A stretch of DNA of 64,000 nt from Rhizobiaceae bacterium (GTDB lineage: Bacteria; Pseudomonadota; Alphaproteobacteria; Rhizobiales; Rhizobiaceae), in the NCBI GenBank assembly GCA_017644005.1, contig JAEPMJ010000001.1, positions 1,240,001-1,304,000 on the forward strand, written 5' to 3'. Below the pieces are notes generated by a model. The model was given only the letters and a program-made list of their open reading frames with translations. It had not been told where the DNA came from and did no database searches. Below, in pieces: positions 27,359 to 35,320 of this stretch (its first letter is position 1; every line of letters starts with the position of its first letter). Both the position numbers and the translations under genes were made by a program.

Positions 27359-28264
27359 TCAGCCATCATCCCAGACCGCTATTCCGAAACCCTCGCGACC
27401 GTAGCCGTCGCCCGAATAGAGCAGGTATCGGCTGCCCTTGTGGTCGAACACGCAGGGGTATTCGATCATATCGCTGTCCCAACCCGAGGCGGAAACATCG
27501 ATTGCGTCCTGCGCGCCCTGGCGGGTCCATGTAAGCCCGTCGGGCGAGGTGGCCAGCCTGATGCGGTAGCGCTCACCGCGCGAGCAGAACCACATCCTGT
27601 AGGCATCGGCATCCCTGACCACGCAAGGCTTGCAGATCGCATATTCTTCAGCGTTCGCGAAATCGATGCAAACCAGGTTTTTGCGCTCCCAATGCACGCC
27701 ATCGTCACTCTCGGCGTATTTGATGAGATGGCGCATGTCCTCCTTCACCTTCCCCCAGGCGATGTTGGACCCGTACCACATGCGGAACCTGCCGTTCTCA
27801 CGCAGAACCCACGGATAGGAGATTGTGTACGGGTCGCTCTCGTCGAGCGGCAGGATGGGGAAGCGCGAATGGCGGCGGAACGGCTGGCCCGGCCCGTCGC
27901 TGATCGCGAGGCCGAGCTGGTTCTGCCATGGAACCCGTACCGTCAGATGCCAGCCCATATAATAGAGGTAGCGTTTCTCCCCGACCGGTACGATGCAGCC
28001 GATCGAGCAGCCATTGTCGTCGAAAAACCCGTCCTCGCCGGGCAGCAGTTCGGGCTCGACGGACTCGCGGATGACATGGGTGGGGTTGTCGAGGTCGATC
28101 TCGATCCAGCCGATGGCCGAACGGTTCTCGTGGTCCCTGGAGGAGAAGTAGATACGGAAGAGGTCGCCGCGGATGTGCTCTGCGATCGGATTGGCCGCAT
28201 GCGTTCTGCCCCAGGGCCGCGACCCGTCGGGCTTGTAGATGTGGCCGATCTTCCTCCAGCTCAT
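27359..28264 (-). CDS. glycosidase-like beta-propeller protein of unknown function
   Basis: A 301-aa protein without signal peptide. Repeated blades with RIYFSSRD, YLYYMGWH, RMWYGSNI, RMWFCSRG and LLYSGDGYG look like the five-bladed propeller of GH43/GH32/GH130-type proteins. Acidic residues (e.g. SDPYTISYP and SDMIEYP) could form an active site, but I cannot name it. Similar proteins occur in glycan clusters without known role. It is cytosolic by sequence and overlaps the acyltransferase gene by 4 bp, so it belongs to the same operon. Confidence 0.7.
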   Translation of the reverse strand: MSWRKIGHIYKPDGSRPWGRTHAANPIAEHIRGDLFRIYFSSRDHENRSAIGWIEIDLDNPTHVIRESVEPELLPGEDGFFDDNGCSIGCIVPVGEKRYLYYMGWHLTVRVPWQNQLGLAISDGPGQPFRRHSRFPILPLDESDPYTISYPWVLRENGRFRMWYGSNIAWGKVKEDMRHLIKYAESDDGVHWERKNLVCIDFANAEEYAICKPCVVRDADAYRMWFCSRGERYRIRLATSPDGLTWTRQGAQDAIDVSASGWDSDMIEYPCVFDHKGSRYLLYSGDGYGREGFGIAVWDDG

Positions 28265-28941
28265 AGTTTCCCGCCCCCGATCATCGCACGCATGAACGGA
28301 AGCGCCTCGAATTCAATCTTGCCCTTGCCGGCAACGAGCACCGATTTCGGCGCGACATCATCGGTCACCAGCACATCGGCCCCTACGAGCGCCTCCTCGC
28401 CCACATGGACACCGTTGGTGACGGTCGCGCCGATGCCCAGAAAGGCGCGTGGGCCGATCGTTACCTCCGCGGCAACGGTGACATGCGAGGCGACCCAGGC
28501 GTGATCCTCGATGACGGAGAGGTCGCCGATGTGGTTGGATGACCACATCACCACGTTGTCGCCGATGCGCACGTCGAGGCTGATCGACTGGTTGTCGTGA
28601 ATGAAGCAGTTCTCGCCGTGCTGGATCGGCTCGGGCTGGAAGATGGAGGAGGAAACGTAGCTGGCCAGACGATAGCCCTTGGCTTTTGCCTCCTCGAATT
28701 TCCTCTGCCGCAGCCGGTTCATCTGCTGATAGCCGAGCAGGATCAACATCTCGAAATCGTCGGGCGGGAAGCGGTTCTCGACTTCGCCGAAGCCGACCAG
28801 CGGCAGACCGCGATGCGTGTCGGCCGCCAGATGTTCGTCATCAACGGTGAAGCCGACCACCTCATGCGAGGAATCGGCCGCCAGAAAGCGGTGTGCAATG
28901 GCCGCGCCCCGGCCGGTGCCGAACAGCACGACCCTGGTCAC
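28261..28941 (-). CDS. PglD/NeuD-type left-handed beta-helix acyltransferase
   Basis: A 226-aa protein with an N-terminal Rossmann-like sugar-binding part (VVLFGTGRGAAIAHRFL) and a C-terminal left-handed beta-helix of hexapeptide repeats (about residues 110-200; IGDNVVMWSSNHIGD, IGPRAFLGIGATV). The conserved NHIGD His is the catalytic base of PglD-like N-acetyltransferases. It likely acylates the amino group made by the DegT enzyme. The start GTG 28941 overlaps the preceding methyltransferase stop (GTGA), preferable to a start 15 codons upstream. Confidence 0.85.
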   Translation of the reverse strand: MTRVVLFGTGRGAAIAHRFLAADSSHEVVGFTVDDEHLAADTHRGLPLVGFGEVENRFPPDDFEMLILLGYQQMNRLRQRKFEEAKAKGYRLASYVSSSIFQPEPIQHGENCFIHDNQSISLDVRIGDNVVMWSSNHIGDLSVIEDHAWVASHVTVAAEVTIGPRAFLGIGATVTNGVHVGEEALVGADVLVTDDVAPKSVLVAGKGKIEFEALPFMRAMIGGGKL

Positions 28942-29951
28942 TTCTTTCCGCTCCCGGCAGCGTCCCGAACCACCCTGTCCAGCCACTCGTGGATGCTCAT
29001 CCCGGCGTCGGCCGCAGCTTGCCTGACCATGGCCTTTGCCTCCACCGAAACGCCCTCGAGCACGCCGAAATAGCGCGAGCGGAGCGAACCGCCTCTCACG
29101 CCGGTGTGCGGCAGGTCGAGATCAAGCGGCGGCGGGCCGTCCTCGCCGCGTGTATAGGCGATCACGTAGAAGCAGTTTGCGATCACCCATTTCACCGTCA
29201 CGTCACGCGCCGAAGCGGGCAGCGAGGTCAGCGGTATGTCGGCCTTGAAAAGGGCATTGTTGGCCGAAACGATGCCGTCGAACTCCGTGCCCTTGAGCCA
29301 AGGCGCGACCGCTTCGTCGCCATAAAGGACGCGCCCGCCAATCCTGGTGACACGCGTCAGTTCTGCCGCCCCTGCCTTGAGATCGCCGAAGTGGTTGAAT
29401 CCACCGAAGTGGAACACCGCATCAAAGGTTCCGTCAGGATATGGCAATGCGGTCGCATTCGAGACTGAATAGACTTCAGCACATTCGAGGCCGTGCTGCG
29501 CGCGGAAGCCTGCCATCTGCCGCCGGCAGACATGAACCATGCGGGACGACAGATCCTGCATGTGCAGTTCACCCGCGGCGCCGAGCCGCTTGGCCAAGCG
29601 CCAGCTGTCCCTGCCCGTGCCACAGCCGACTTCCAGGACCTTCATGCCCGGTTCGACGGCGATCATGTCGAGCATTGTCTCGCGGACCGTCTCCTCGTCT
29701 TCGAGGAAGGCCTTGAACTGCCAGTCAAGCGCCCGATCGTAGATGTCGTCAGCCACGCGGTCGTACTCGGCCTGTGTCGCAGCCTCTATATCGGCGAGAC
29801 TGTCGCCTATGACGAAGTCCGGTATCCCGTCATTAACCGGGTAGCGGATGCCGTTCGCCGATGCGAGGTACTGCCGCCCAGCTTCTTCTCGAAGCACTAG
29901 TTCCGAACCATCGACGGGACAGCAATAAATTTCGACTTCGTCAGGCGTCAC
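28938..29951 (-). CDS. methyltransferase with Trm112-like N-terminus and helical C-terminal tail
   Basis: A 337-aa composite. Residues 1-50 (EIYCCPVDGSELVL, GIRYPVNDGIPDFV) form a Trm112/YbaR-like domain. Residues 90-255 are a class I methyltransferase: VLEVGCGTGRDSWRLA, MQDLSSRM, HFGGFNHFGDL. The end, VEAKAMVRQAAADAGMSIHE followed by WLDRVV, resembles short helix-turn segments seen in alphaproteobacterial PodJ-like proteins. Similar methyltransferases with the Trm112 part modify quinones, lipids or sugars; the target here is unknown. In operon with the acyltransferase. Confidence 0.78.
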   Translation of the reverse strand: MTPDEVEIYCCPVDGSELVLREEAGRQYLASANGIRYPVNDGIPDFVIGDSLADIEAATQAEYDRVADDIYDRALDWQFKAFLEDEETVRETMLDMIAVEPGMKVLEVGCGTGRDSWRLAKRLGAAGELHMQDLSSRMVHVCRRQMAGFRAQHGLECAEVYSVSNATALPYPDGTFDAVFHFGGFNHFGDLKAGAAELTRVTRIGGRVLYGDEAVAPWLKGTEFDGIVSANNALFKADIPLTSLPASARDVTVKWVIANCFYVIAYTRGEDGPPPLDLDLPHTGVRGGSLRSRYFGVLEGVSVEAKAMVRQAAADAGMSIHEWLDRVVRDAAGSGKK

Positions 29952-30009
29952 GGTTCAATCCCAAGTGTGGCTCGGACCTCACCGCGGGATCCAAGGAAGC
30001 CGCAGGGTC

Positions 30010-32091
30010 TTAACCCAGCCCTTGCCTTCCTGTCCAGTTGGAGAACTTACCGTTCGCGCAGTCCACGCGACGGGTCGATCGGGCGTCGAGTACGCGCAGC
30101 AGCGTGCGGAATCCGAGCTTCAAGACCCGCTCGCATATCACCTCATCCGGCGCGTCGTTGTTGCCGGCCTCAGGCGGATAAGCTTCAAATCCGTAATAAC
30201 GAAGGTTCTCGCATGTGGAATTGACGCCGTTGACCATCGGCGTCCACTGGATCGCCGGAACGATCCAGCCGGGAAGCAGGCAGGATGGGCTAACGGACCA
30301 GAACTGCTCAACCGATGCGGGGATGAAGACCAGCGTGCTGCCGTCGTCCCCCTCAAGGTTGCGCGCAAGCGTTGTCTGCAGCTGCCCGACGAAGCCTGCC
30401 GATGCGTTCTCGCTCAACGTGGCTTTGGCTGGCGGTCCAGTCTCGCCATGTTCGCGAGCGAAGGCTTCGCTGGCTGCCGCCGCGCGCGTATCGAGACTCT
30501 CGACCAGCTCGCGAAACTCACCAATGCTCCACGACTTCCCGACCACTACGGCGAGGCCGCCCATGAGCAATAGCGCGAGAACAGATTGCCGACCCAGCCC
30601 GCGCTTCGCAGTCGCCGGCAGCAACAGGAATGCGGCGATAGCCAGGAAAGCGATCCAGCAGCCGACATTGACCAGATAGTATTGTGCGCCGGCCGGGGCG
30701 CTGGCGATCACACCCGAAACCAGGGCGGTGGCGGCTGTACCCGACAGCAGCGCCGCCGCGGGCAATTTCTCCCAACCGGACAAATACGCGGCAGCGATCG
30801 GAACGACAACGCCGACCGAGGCCAAGCCGATATTGGAATATGCCCAGAGCCCGTAGCGGTCCGGAAATTCCCAAACGCCGAAAAGGTCGAGAATCCGGAC
30901 GCGAAATTCGGCGTCTTCAATCATCAGCGCGCCGATCAGGCACATACCCGCGATGCCCAGAATGCTCCCAAGGACGAGGACCCGATACATCGCCCGGCGA
31001 ACCAGGATCGCCAGAAGCATAAAGCCCACACCCCCGGCCAAGCAAAAGCCAACGGTCATCTTAGCAAGCGAGGTCGCCAGAACAGCGATAATGATCGCAA
31101 GGATACCGGAGAGGATCTCGATCGGGGACCTGCAGTCGGCAAACCTGGATATGAAAGGAATCGACAACAGCAGCAGTATCAGCGCGAGCTGATACGATTC
31201 GGACACGATATAGCTGGGGAAGGAAACAAGCTCGAACACCAGGAGCAGGACGATGGGCAATAGGACAACGTACAGCGCCGCGGCAGAACGCGATTCCCTG
31301 TGAGAATAGCTGGCCGTCGCACCAATTAGCGCCAACAGAAGCGTTGGCAGAAACAGAATACGCGGCACGAAGGCATAGGCCATCAGCGGTGTCACATCGA
31401 GCCACATTGCGAGGCGACCGATCACGAGATGCGACAGGGGATGGTTGGCAACGAATGTAAGTCCGTCCAGGCCGGTCGACACCGCGCCGAAGCGCGCGAC
31501 CATCGCTGCCGTCGCAGCATGGAACACCGTATCATCGTGAATGGACCCGATCAACGCTGCTTCCTGTACGAAAATGTGAGCGTAGCCCAGTGAATTCGAA
31601 AAGAAGAAGTAGATCGCGCCAGCGGCAATGCCGACGAGGAAAAGGGTCAGCATGTAGCGTGAAAGCGCGCGTATCGGCTGTGCGACAACCGCGTAGCCGC
31701 ACCCGATCATGATCAGGAGCAGCGGATATATGACAATTCCGCCCCATTGATAGGGTGCGAGGACAAGTATCGTCCCGTTCGCGACGATAAGCCCGATGAA
31801 GGGCAGCGTTCTCGGTAGCCAGCCCAGTCGGTGAGAGGGGATCATAAAACCGGCGATCAGCGAGGTGTTCGCGCAAAGCAGAATAAACACCTTGATCACC
31901 GGCACGATGCCCGGCCCGTCGAGCCTTGCCCGGAATCCGAATGTGAGGAGCGCAATGGCCAGTCCGAGCCCGACAATAAACGGCAGGGCGGCAGAGTTTG
32001 ACGCCAGGCTTGTTTGTTGCGGAGACTGTGCGTTGGCACCTATTCCCATGTCAGTCACTCTGGCATCAGCTGCTAGGCCATGAATGGTCAT
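30010..32091 (-). CDS. large polytopic membrane protein, GT-C-like
   Basis: A 693-aa protein with about 13-14 hydrophobic segments up to residue 560 and a soluble C-terminal part of about 150 residues that contains several cysteines. The first large outer loop has GSIHDDTVFHAAT, an acidic/His motif like the catalytic loop of GT-C transferases. I do not recognise a specific family. At the end of the cluster it is the best candidate for transferring the flipped sugar to its acceptor, or for a related export step. Starts at 32130, 32091 or 32049 are possible; I use 32091. Confidence 0.6.
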   Translation of the reverse strand: MTIHGLAADARVTDMGIGANAQSPQQTSLASNSAALPFIVGLGLAIALLTFGFRARLDGPGIVPVIKVFILLCANTSLIAGFMIPSHRLGWLPRTLPFIGLIVANGTILVLAPYQWGGIVIYPLLLIMIGCGYAVVAQPIRALSRYMLTLFLVGIAAGAIYFFFSNSLGYAHIFVQEAALIGSIHDDTVFHAATAAMVARFGAVSTGLDGLTFVANHPLSHLVIGRLAMWLDVTPLMAYAFVPRILFLPTLLLALIGATASYSHRESRSAAALYVVLLPIVLLLVFELVSFPSYIVSESYQLALILLLLSIPFISRFADCRSPIEILSGILAIIIAVLATSLAKMTVGFCLAGGVGFMLLAILVRRAMYRVLVLGSILGIAGMCLIGALMIEDAEFRVRILDLFGVWEFPDRYGLWAYSNIGLASVGVVVPIAAAYLSGWEKLPAAALLSGTAATALVSGVIASAPAGAQYYLVNVGCWIAFLAIAAFLLLPATAKRGLGRQSVLALLLMGGLAVVVGKSWSIGEFRELVESLDTRAAAASEAFAREHGETGPPAKATLSENASAGFVGQLQTTLARNLEGDDGSTLVFIPASVEQFWSVSPSCLLPGWIVPAIQWTPMVNGVNSTCENLRYYGFEAYPPEAGNNDAPDEVICERVLKLGFRTLLRVLDARSTRRVDCANGKFSNWTGRQGLG

Positions 32092-32169
32092 AAACACCGA
32101 TAATCCTGGCCGGGTCCGCCCTCTTGGCACCGCTGCCCCAGACTGTAAAGAAAGGCTGCGGCTGAAAGC

Positions 32170-33048
32170 CTACAGCAATACGCGCGGCTCGGCCCTGCCA
32201 CGGACCGGAATGCGGGCGAGGAATGTCATGCCGCCTTTCGGGTCCGCGAGACGTTCGTCCTCGGTCTGGTTTTCCCGCGCCGACGTGACCGCAATCCGGT
32301 CCAGCGCCGGCCCAACGAAGGCGGGGCACGAGACCTGCTTCGCCGGCATGTCGTATCGAGCGATGCGTCTGCCGGCCGGGTTGTAAACATCCAGCCGGGC
32401 GCAACCCCAGCGCGCATTCCAGATATTGCCGGCCGCATCGCACACCGAACCATCGATACCGCCAGCCTCGCCGCGTTCGTCGACCAGCGGCGACGGAGCG
32501 GAAGTCGGCAGGCCGGTTTCCGGATCGCAGTCAACGCGAAACAGGATGTTCTTCGCCGAATCCGCGTAGTAGGCGATGTCGCCGGCCGGCGAAAAACAGA
32601 TCGAATTCGGTATGCTCACATGCGGAAACAACCGGCGCGTTTCGCCGGCTCGATACCAGTAGATTGCGCCCGCGTGTTTTTCGGCTTTCTTGCCCATTGT
32701 GCCAATCCAGAACGCGCCTGAAGGATGTACCCTGCAATCATTGGCACGGGTTGCCGGATTGTCGGCCTCGATCGGCGCAACGAGTTCCAGCCGGCCGTTT
32801 GCAACATCGCGAAGCTGGAGCCCCGTCTCGGTGGCAAGCAACTGCCTCCGCTCGTCCACGACAGCGACCGCCGAGGCCAGAAGCGGCAGTTCATGCACAA
32901 TTTCAACGCCATCGGAGAAGCGATGCTCGAACAGCTTGCGGCCGAGAATGTCGAACCACCAGAGCGTATCCGTCTCCGGCTCGTAGCTCGGACCCTCACC
33001 GAGTTCACATGCCACGCCGGAAAGTATCTCGACCTGATTGTCCGCCAT
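32170..33048 (-). CDS. SMP-30/gluconolactonase family sugar lactonase
   Basis: Hydrolyses a sugar lactone in the cytosol. The 292-aa six-bladed propeller shows the metal ligands of the family: Glu in CELGEGPSYE, Asn in SIPNSICFS and Asp in GGIDGSVCDAAGNIW. With the SDR encoded just upstream it would make the second step of an oxidative sugar pathway (dehydrogenase then lactonase), as for L-arabinose or D-galactose. The actual sugar is unknown. It may belong to the core chromosome rather than to the glycan region. Confidence 0.9.
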   Translation of the reverse strand: MADNQVEILSGVACELGEGPSYEPETDTLWWFDILGRKLFEHRFSDGVEIVHELPLLASAVAVVDERRQLLATETGLQLRDVANGRLELVAPIEADNPATRANDCRVHPSGAFWIGTMGKKAEKHAGAIYWYRAGETRRLFPHVSIPNSICFSPAGDIAYYADSAKNILFRVDCDPETGLPTSAPSPLVDERGEAGGIDGSVCDAAGNIWNARWGCARLDVYNPAGRRIARYDMPAKQVSCPAFVGPALDRIAVTSARENQTEDERLADPKGGMTFLARIPVRGRAEPRVLL

Positions 33049-33087
33049 TTGCCCCTCCGCTGCGAGGAACCTAACCGCAAACCGGCC

Positions 33088-33858
33088 TTACATCACCCCG
33101 CCATCGACAATCAGCGTCTGCGCGGTCATTGCGCCAGACGCTGCTGAGGCAAGGAAGAGACACGGACCGACCATATCGGCCGGCGAGAGACGACGCTTGA
33201 GGCATTGGCGGCCCTGAACATGAGCCTCGATATCATCCTCGGTGAGCCACAGAGCCATCTGCCGGTCGGTGACCACCATTCCAGGCGCGATAGCGTTGAC
33301 CCTTATTCCGAAGGGGCCGAGCGCGCCGGCCATGCTCTTGGTCAATCCTATGACACCGGCTTTGGCTGCGGCGTAGGCAGGGTACTCGCCGCCATTGAGC
33401 ATAAAGGCGATCGACGAGAAGTTTATCACGGTGCCACGGCCGGCTGTCTTCATGCCCGGCAGCGCCGCCTGGGCCGTGAAGAAATGCGGCCTGAGATTGA
33501 CCGCGTGGTTGTTGTCCCAGCGTTCGGGCGTCATCTCGCTAACGTCGTCGCGGTCATCCCTGGCGGCGTTGTTGACCAGCACCGATATGGTGCCGTGTGC
33601 GCGCTGCGCCTGCGCAACCGCATCGCGCAGGGCATTTATGTCGGTCAGGTCCGCATGCAGGAAAAGCGGCCTGCCGGCGGATTCCCGTTCCAGCCTGCTG
33701 CACAGTTCTTCGCTTGCCTCACGGTCGATGTCGATGAATGCCACGCGTGCATTCTGTCGAACAAAACCCTCAGTAAGCGCGGCTCCGATGCCCGATCCGC
33801 CGCCGGTAACCAACACGGACGCGTCAGCGAGGTCGGGATATATAGGGAGTTCGTGCAC
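33088..33858 (-). CDS. SDR family sugar dehydrogenase-like oxidoreductase
   Basis: A 256-aa classical SDR: TGGGSGIGAALTEGF, NNAARDD, INFSSIAF with catalytic Ser, YAAAKAG with Tyr and Lys, NAIAPGMVVT. The Asp in AFIDIDRE after beta-2 favours NAD. Next to an SMP-30 lactonase (39 bp), it probably oxidises an aldose to its lactone. Related enzymes act on L-arabinose, D-galactose or L-fucose. No transporter for a sugar lies beside it. Confidence 0.88.
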   Translation of the reverse strand: MHELPIYPDLADASVLVTGGGSGIGAALTEGFVRQNARVAFIDIDREASEELCSRLERESAGRPLFLHADLTDINALRDAVAQAQRAHGTISVLVNNAARDDRDDVSEMTPERWDNNHAVNLRPHFFTAQAALPGMKTAGRGTVINFSSIAFMLNGGEYPAYAAAKAGVIGLTKSMAGALGPFGIRVNAIAPGMVVTDRQMALWLTEDDIEAHVQGRQCLKRRLSPADMVGPCLFLASAASGAMTAQTLIVDGGVM

Positions 33859-33876
33859 GGTTCGGGCGTCGCCTGG

Positions 33877-35226
33877 TTACAGATTACGGGCAGTCTGCGG
33901 CGCACGCAGCGCATTGCGCAGATAGCCCAGCGTCGCCTCAGCATTGCTGGGTCTGCCGAACAGGAAACCCTGCCCCCCGCCACAACCGAACTGCTCCAAC
34001 CTTGCGGCCTGGCCTTCGTCCTCGATCCCCTCGGCGACAACATCCATGTTCAACCCCTCGCACATCGCCAGAATGGCGCGGATGATGTGTTCGGAGGGTT
34101 TGTCGTCGAGAATGGACGAGACGAAGGCGCGGTCGATCTTGAGCTTATCGAAGTTGAATTCGCGGAGCCGGCCCAGCGACGACTGTCCGGTACCGAAATC
34201 ATCCAGCGAGATGCGCGCGCCGATACGCCGCAGATCGTTGACGATCTTCTCAGCTGAGGCCGGGTCGGTCATCAGGCCGGTCTCGGTAATCTCCACTTCG
34301 AGACGGCGGGGATCGAAGCCTGTGCGGTTGAGGATCGACAGAATTTGCAGGCCGGTATTCTGGTCGACAAGCTGAGACGGCGACAGGTTGAACGACAGGA
34401 ACAAATGCTCCGGCCACGCCCGGGCGGCCTCGGTCGCCTTGCGCAGCACAAGCTGCGACAGCGGCGCGATGATACCCCGTTCCTCGGCGATGGGGATGAA
34501 GGTCGCAGGCGATACAAATCCCAGGTCGCGATCGGTCCAGCGCGCCAGCGTCTCGAACCCGACCGTCTTGCGCGATACGAGATCGACGATGGGCTGGAAA
34601 TGCGGCTCAACCTCGCCTGCCGAGACGGCGCGGCGCAAAGCCTGCTCGATGCGCGTGACGCGCTTTGCGGCTTCTTCCATCTCGCGGGTGTAGACGACAA
34701 CGCCGCCGCGACCGGAGCGTTTTGCGTGATAGAGCGCGGTTTCCGCCTTGTTGAGCAGATGCGCGGTGGTTTCGTCGCCGGAATAGAACAATGAACAACC
34801 GACGGATGCCGACAGGCGGGCCGTGCGTTCACCAATGTCGTAAGGCGCCGACAGTATTTCGATCAGCATGCGGGTCTTCTGCGAAATCGCATCCTCGGAA
34901 AAGACCATCGGATAAAGAAAGGCGAACTCGTCCGCGCCGACGCGCGCGACAGTGGCGGTGTCGTCCATCGCCGCACTCAGGCGCAACGCCACCTGCTGCA
35001 GAATAAAATCGCCCGCGGCCCGGCCAAAAAGATCGTTGATCGGTTTGAAGCCGTCGAGATCCAACAGGCCGACGGCAAACGGAGCCGGATCGTCGGCACG
35101 CTCGCTTATCAGCCGGTCGATCTTGTCCTGCAGGCGGCGGTGATTACCCAGACCGGTAAGCGGATCGGTAAACTCAAGGTCCGCGCCGTTTGAGGCCATC
35201 GCCCTGTTTTGTATTGTATTACTCAT
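33877..35226 (-). CDS. GGDEF-EAL protein, probable c-di-GMP phosphodiesterase
   Basis: About 449 aa, cytosolic. The GGDEF domain (about residues 20-175) has GADEF in place of GGDEF and no clear RxxD inhibitory site before it, so cyclase activity is doubtful. The EAL domain (about 185-440) has ETLARW, NLSPSQL, ITETGLM, LDDFGTGQSSL, KIDRAFV, EGIEDEGQ and GFLFG, so phosphodiesterase residues are kept. It could link c-di-GMP to surface glycan production; that is only a positional hint. Start could be 35250, 35226 or 35199; none has a strong ribosome site. Confidence 0.9.
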   Translation of the reverse strand: MSNTIQNRAMASNGADLEFTDPLTGLGNHRRLQDKIDRLISERADDPAPFAVGLLDLDGFKPINDLFGRAAGDFILQQVALRLSAAMDDTATVARVGADEFAFLYPMVFSEDAISQKTRMLIEILSAPYDIGERTARLSASVGCSLFYSGDETTAHLLNKAETALYHAKRSGRGGVVVYTREMEEAAKRVTRIEQALRRAVSAGEVEPHFQPIVDLVSRKTVGFETLARWTDRDLGFVSPATFIPIAEERGIIAPLSQLVLRKATEAARAWPEHLFLSFNLSPSQLVDQNTGLQILSILNRTGFDPRRLEVEITETGLMTDPASAEKIVNDLRRIGARISLDDFGTGQSSLGRLREFNFDKLKIDRAFVSSILDDKPSEHIIRAILAMCEGLNMDVVAEGIEDEGQAARLEQFGCGGGQGFLFGRPSNAEATLGYLRNALRAPQTARNL

Positions 35227-35320
35227 CAGACACACAGCCAGATTTCGCAATACAAAACGTTATGATGGAAAACCACTTAAGATTTCGTATCAATTTGAAG
35301 TGTTATCCGCGGTTGCGTTG

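Noticed and set aside
25432..27534. Plus-strand frame of 700 codons opposite the aminotransferase and dehydratase genes
   Set aside because: Antisense frame produced by high GC3; both minus-strand genes have full catalytic motifs.
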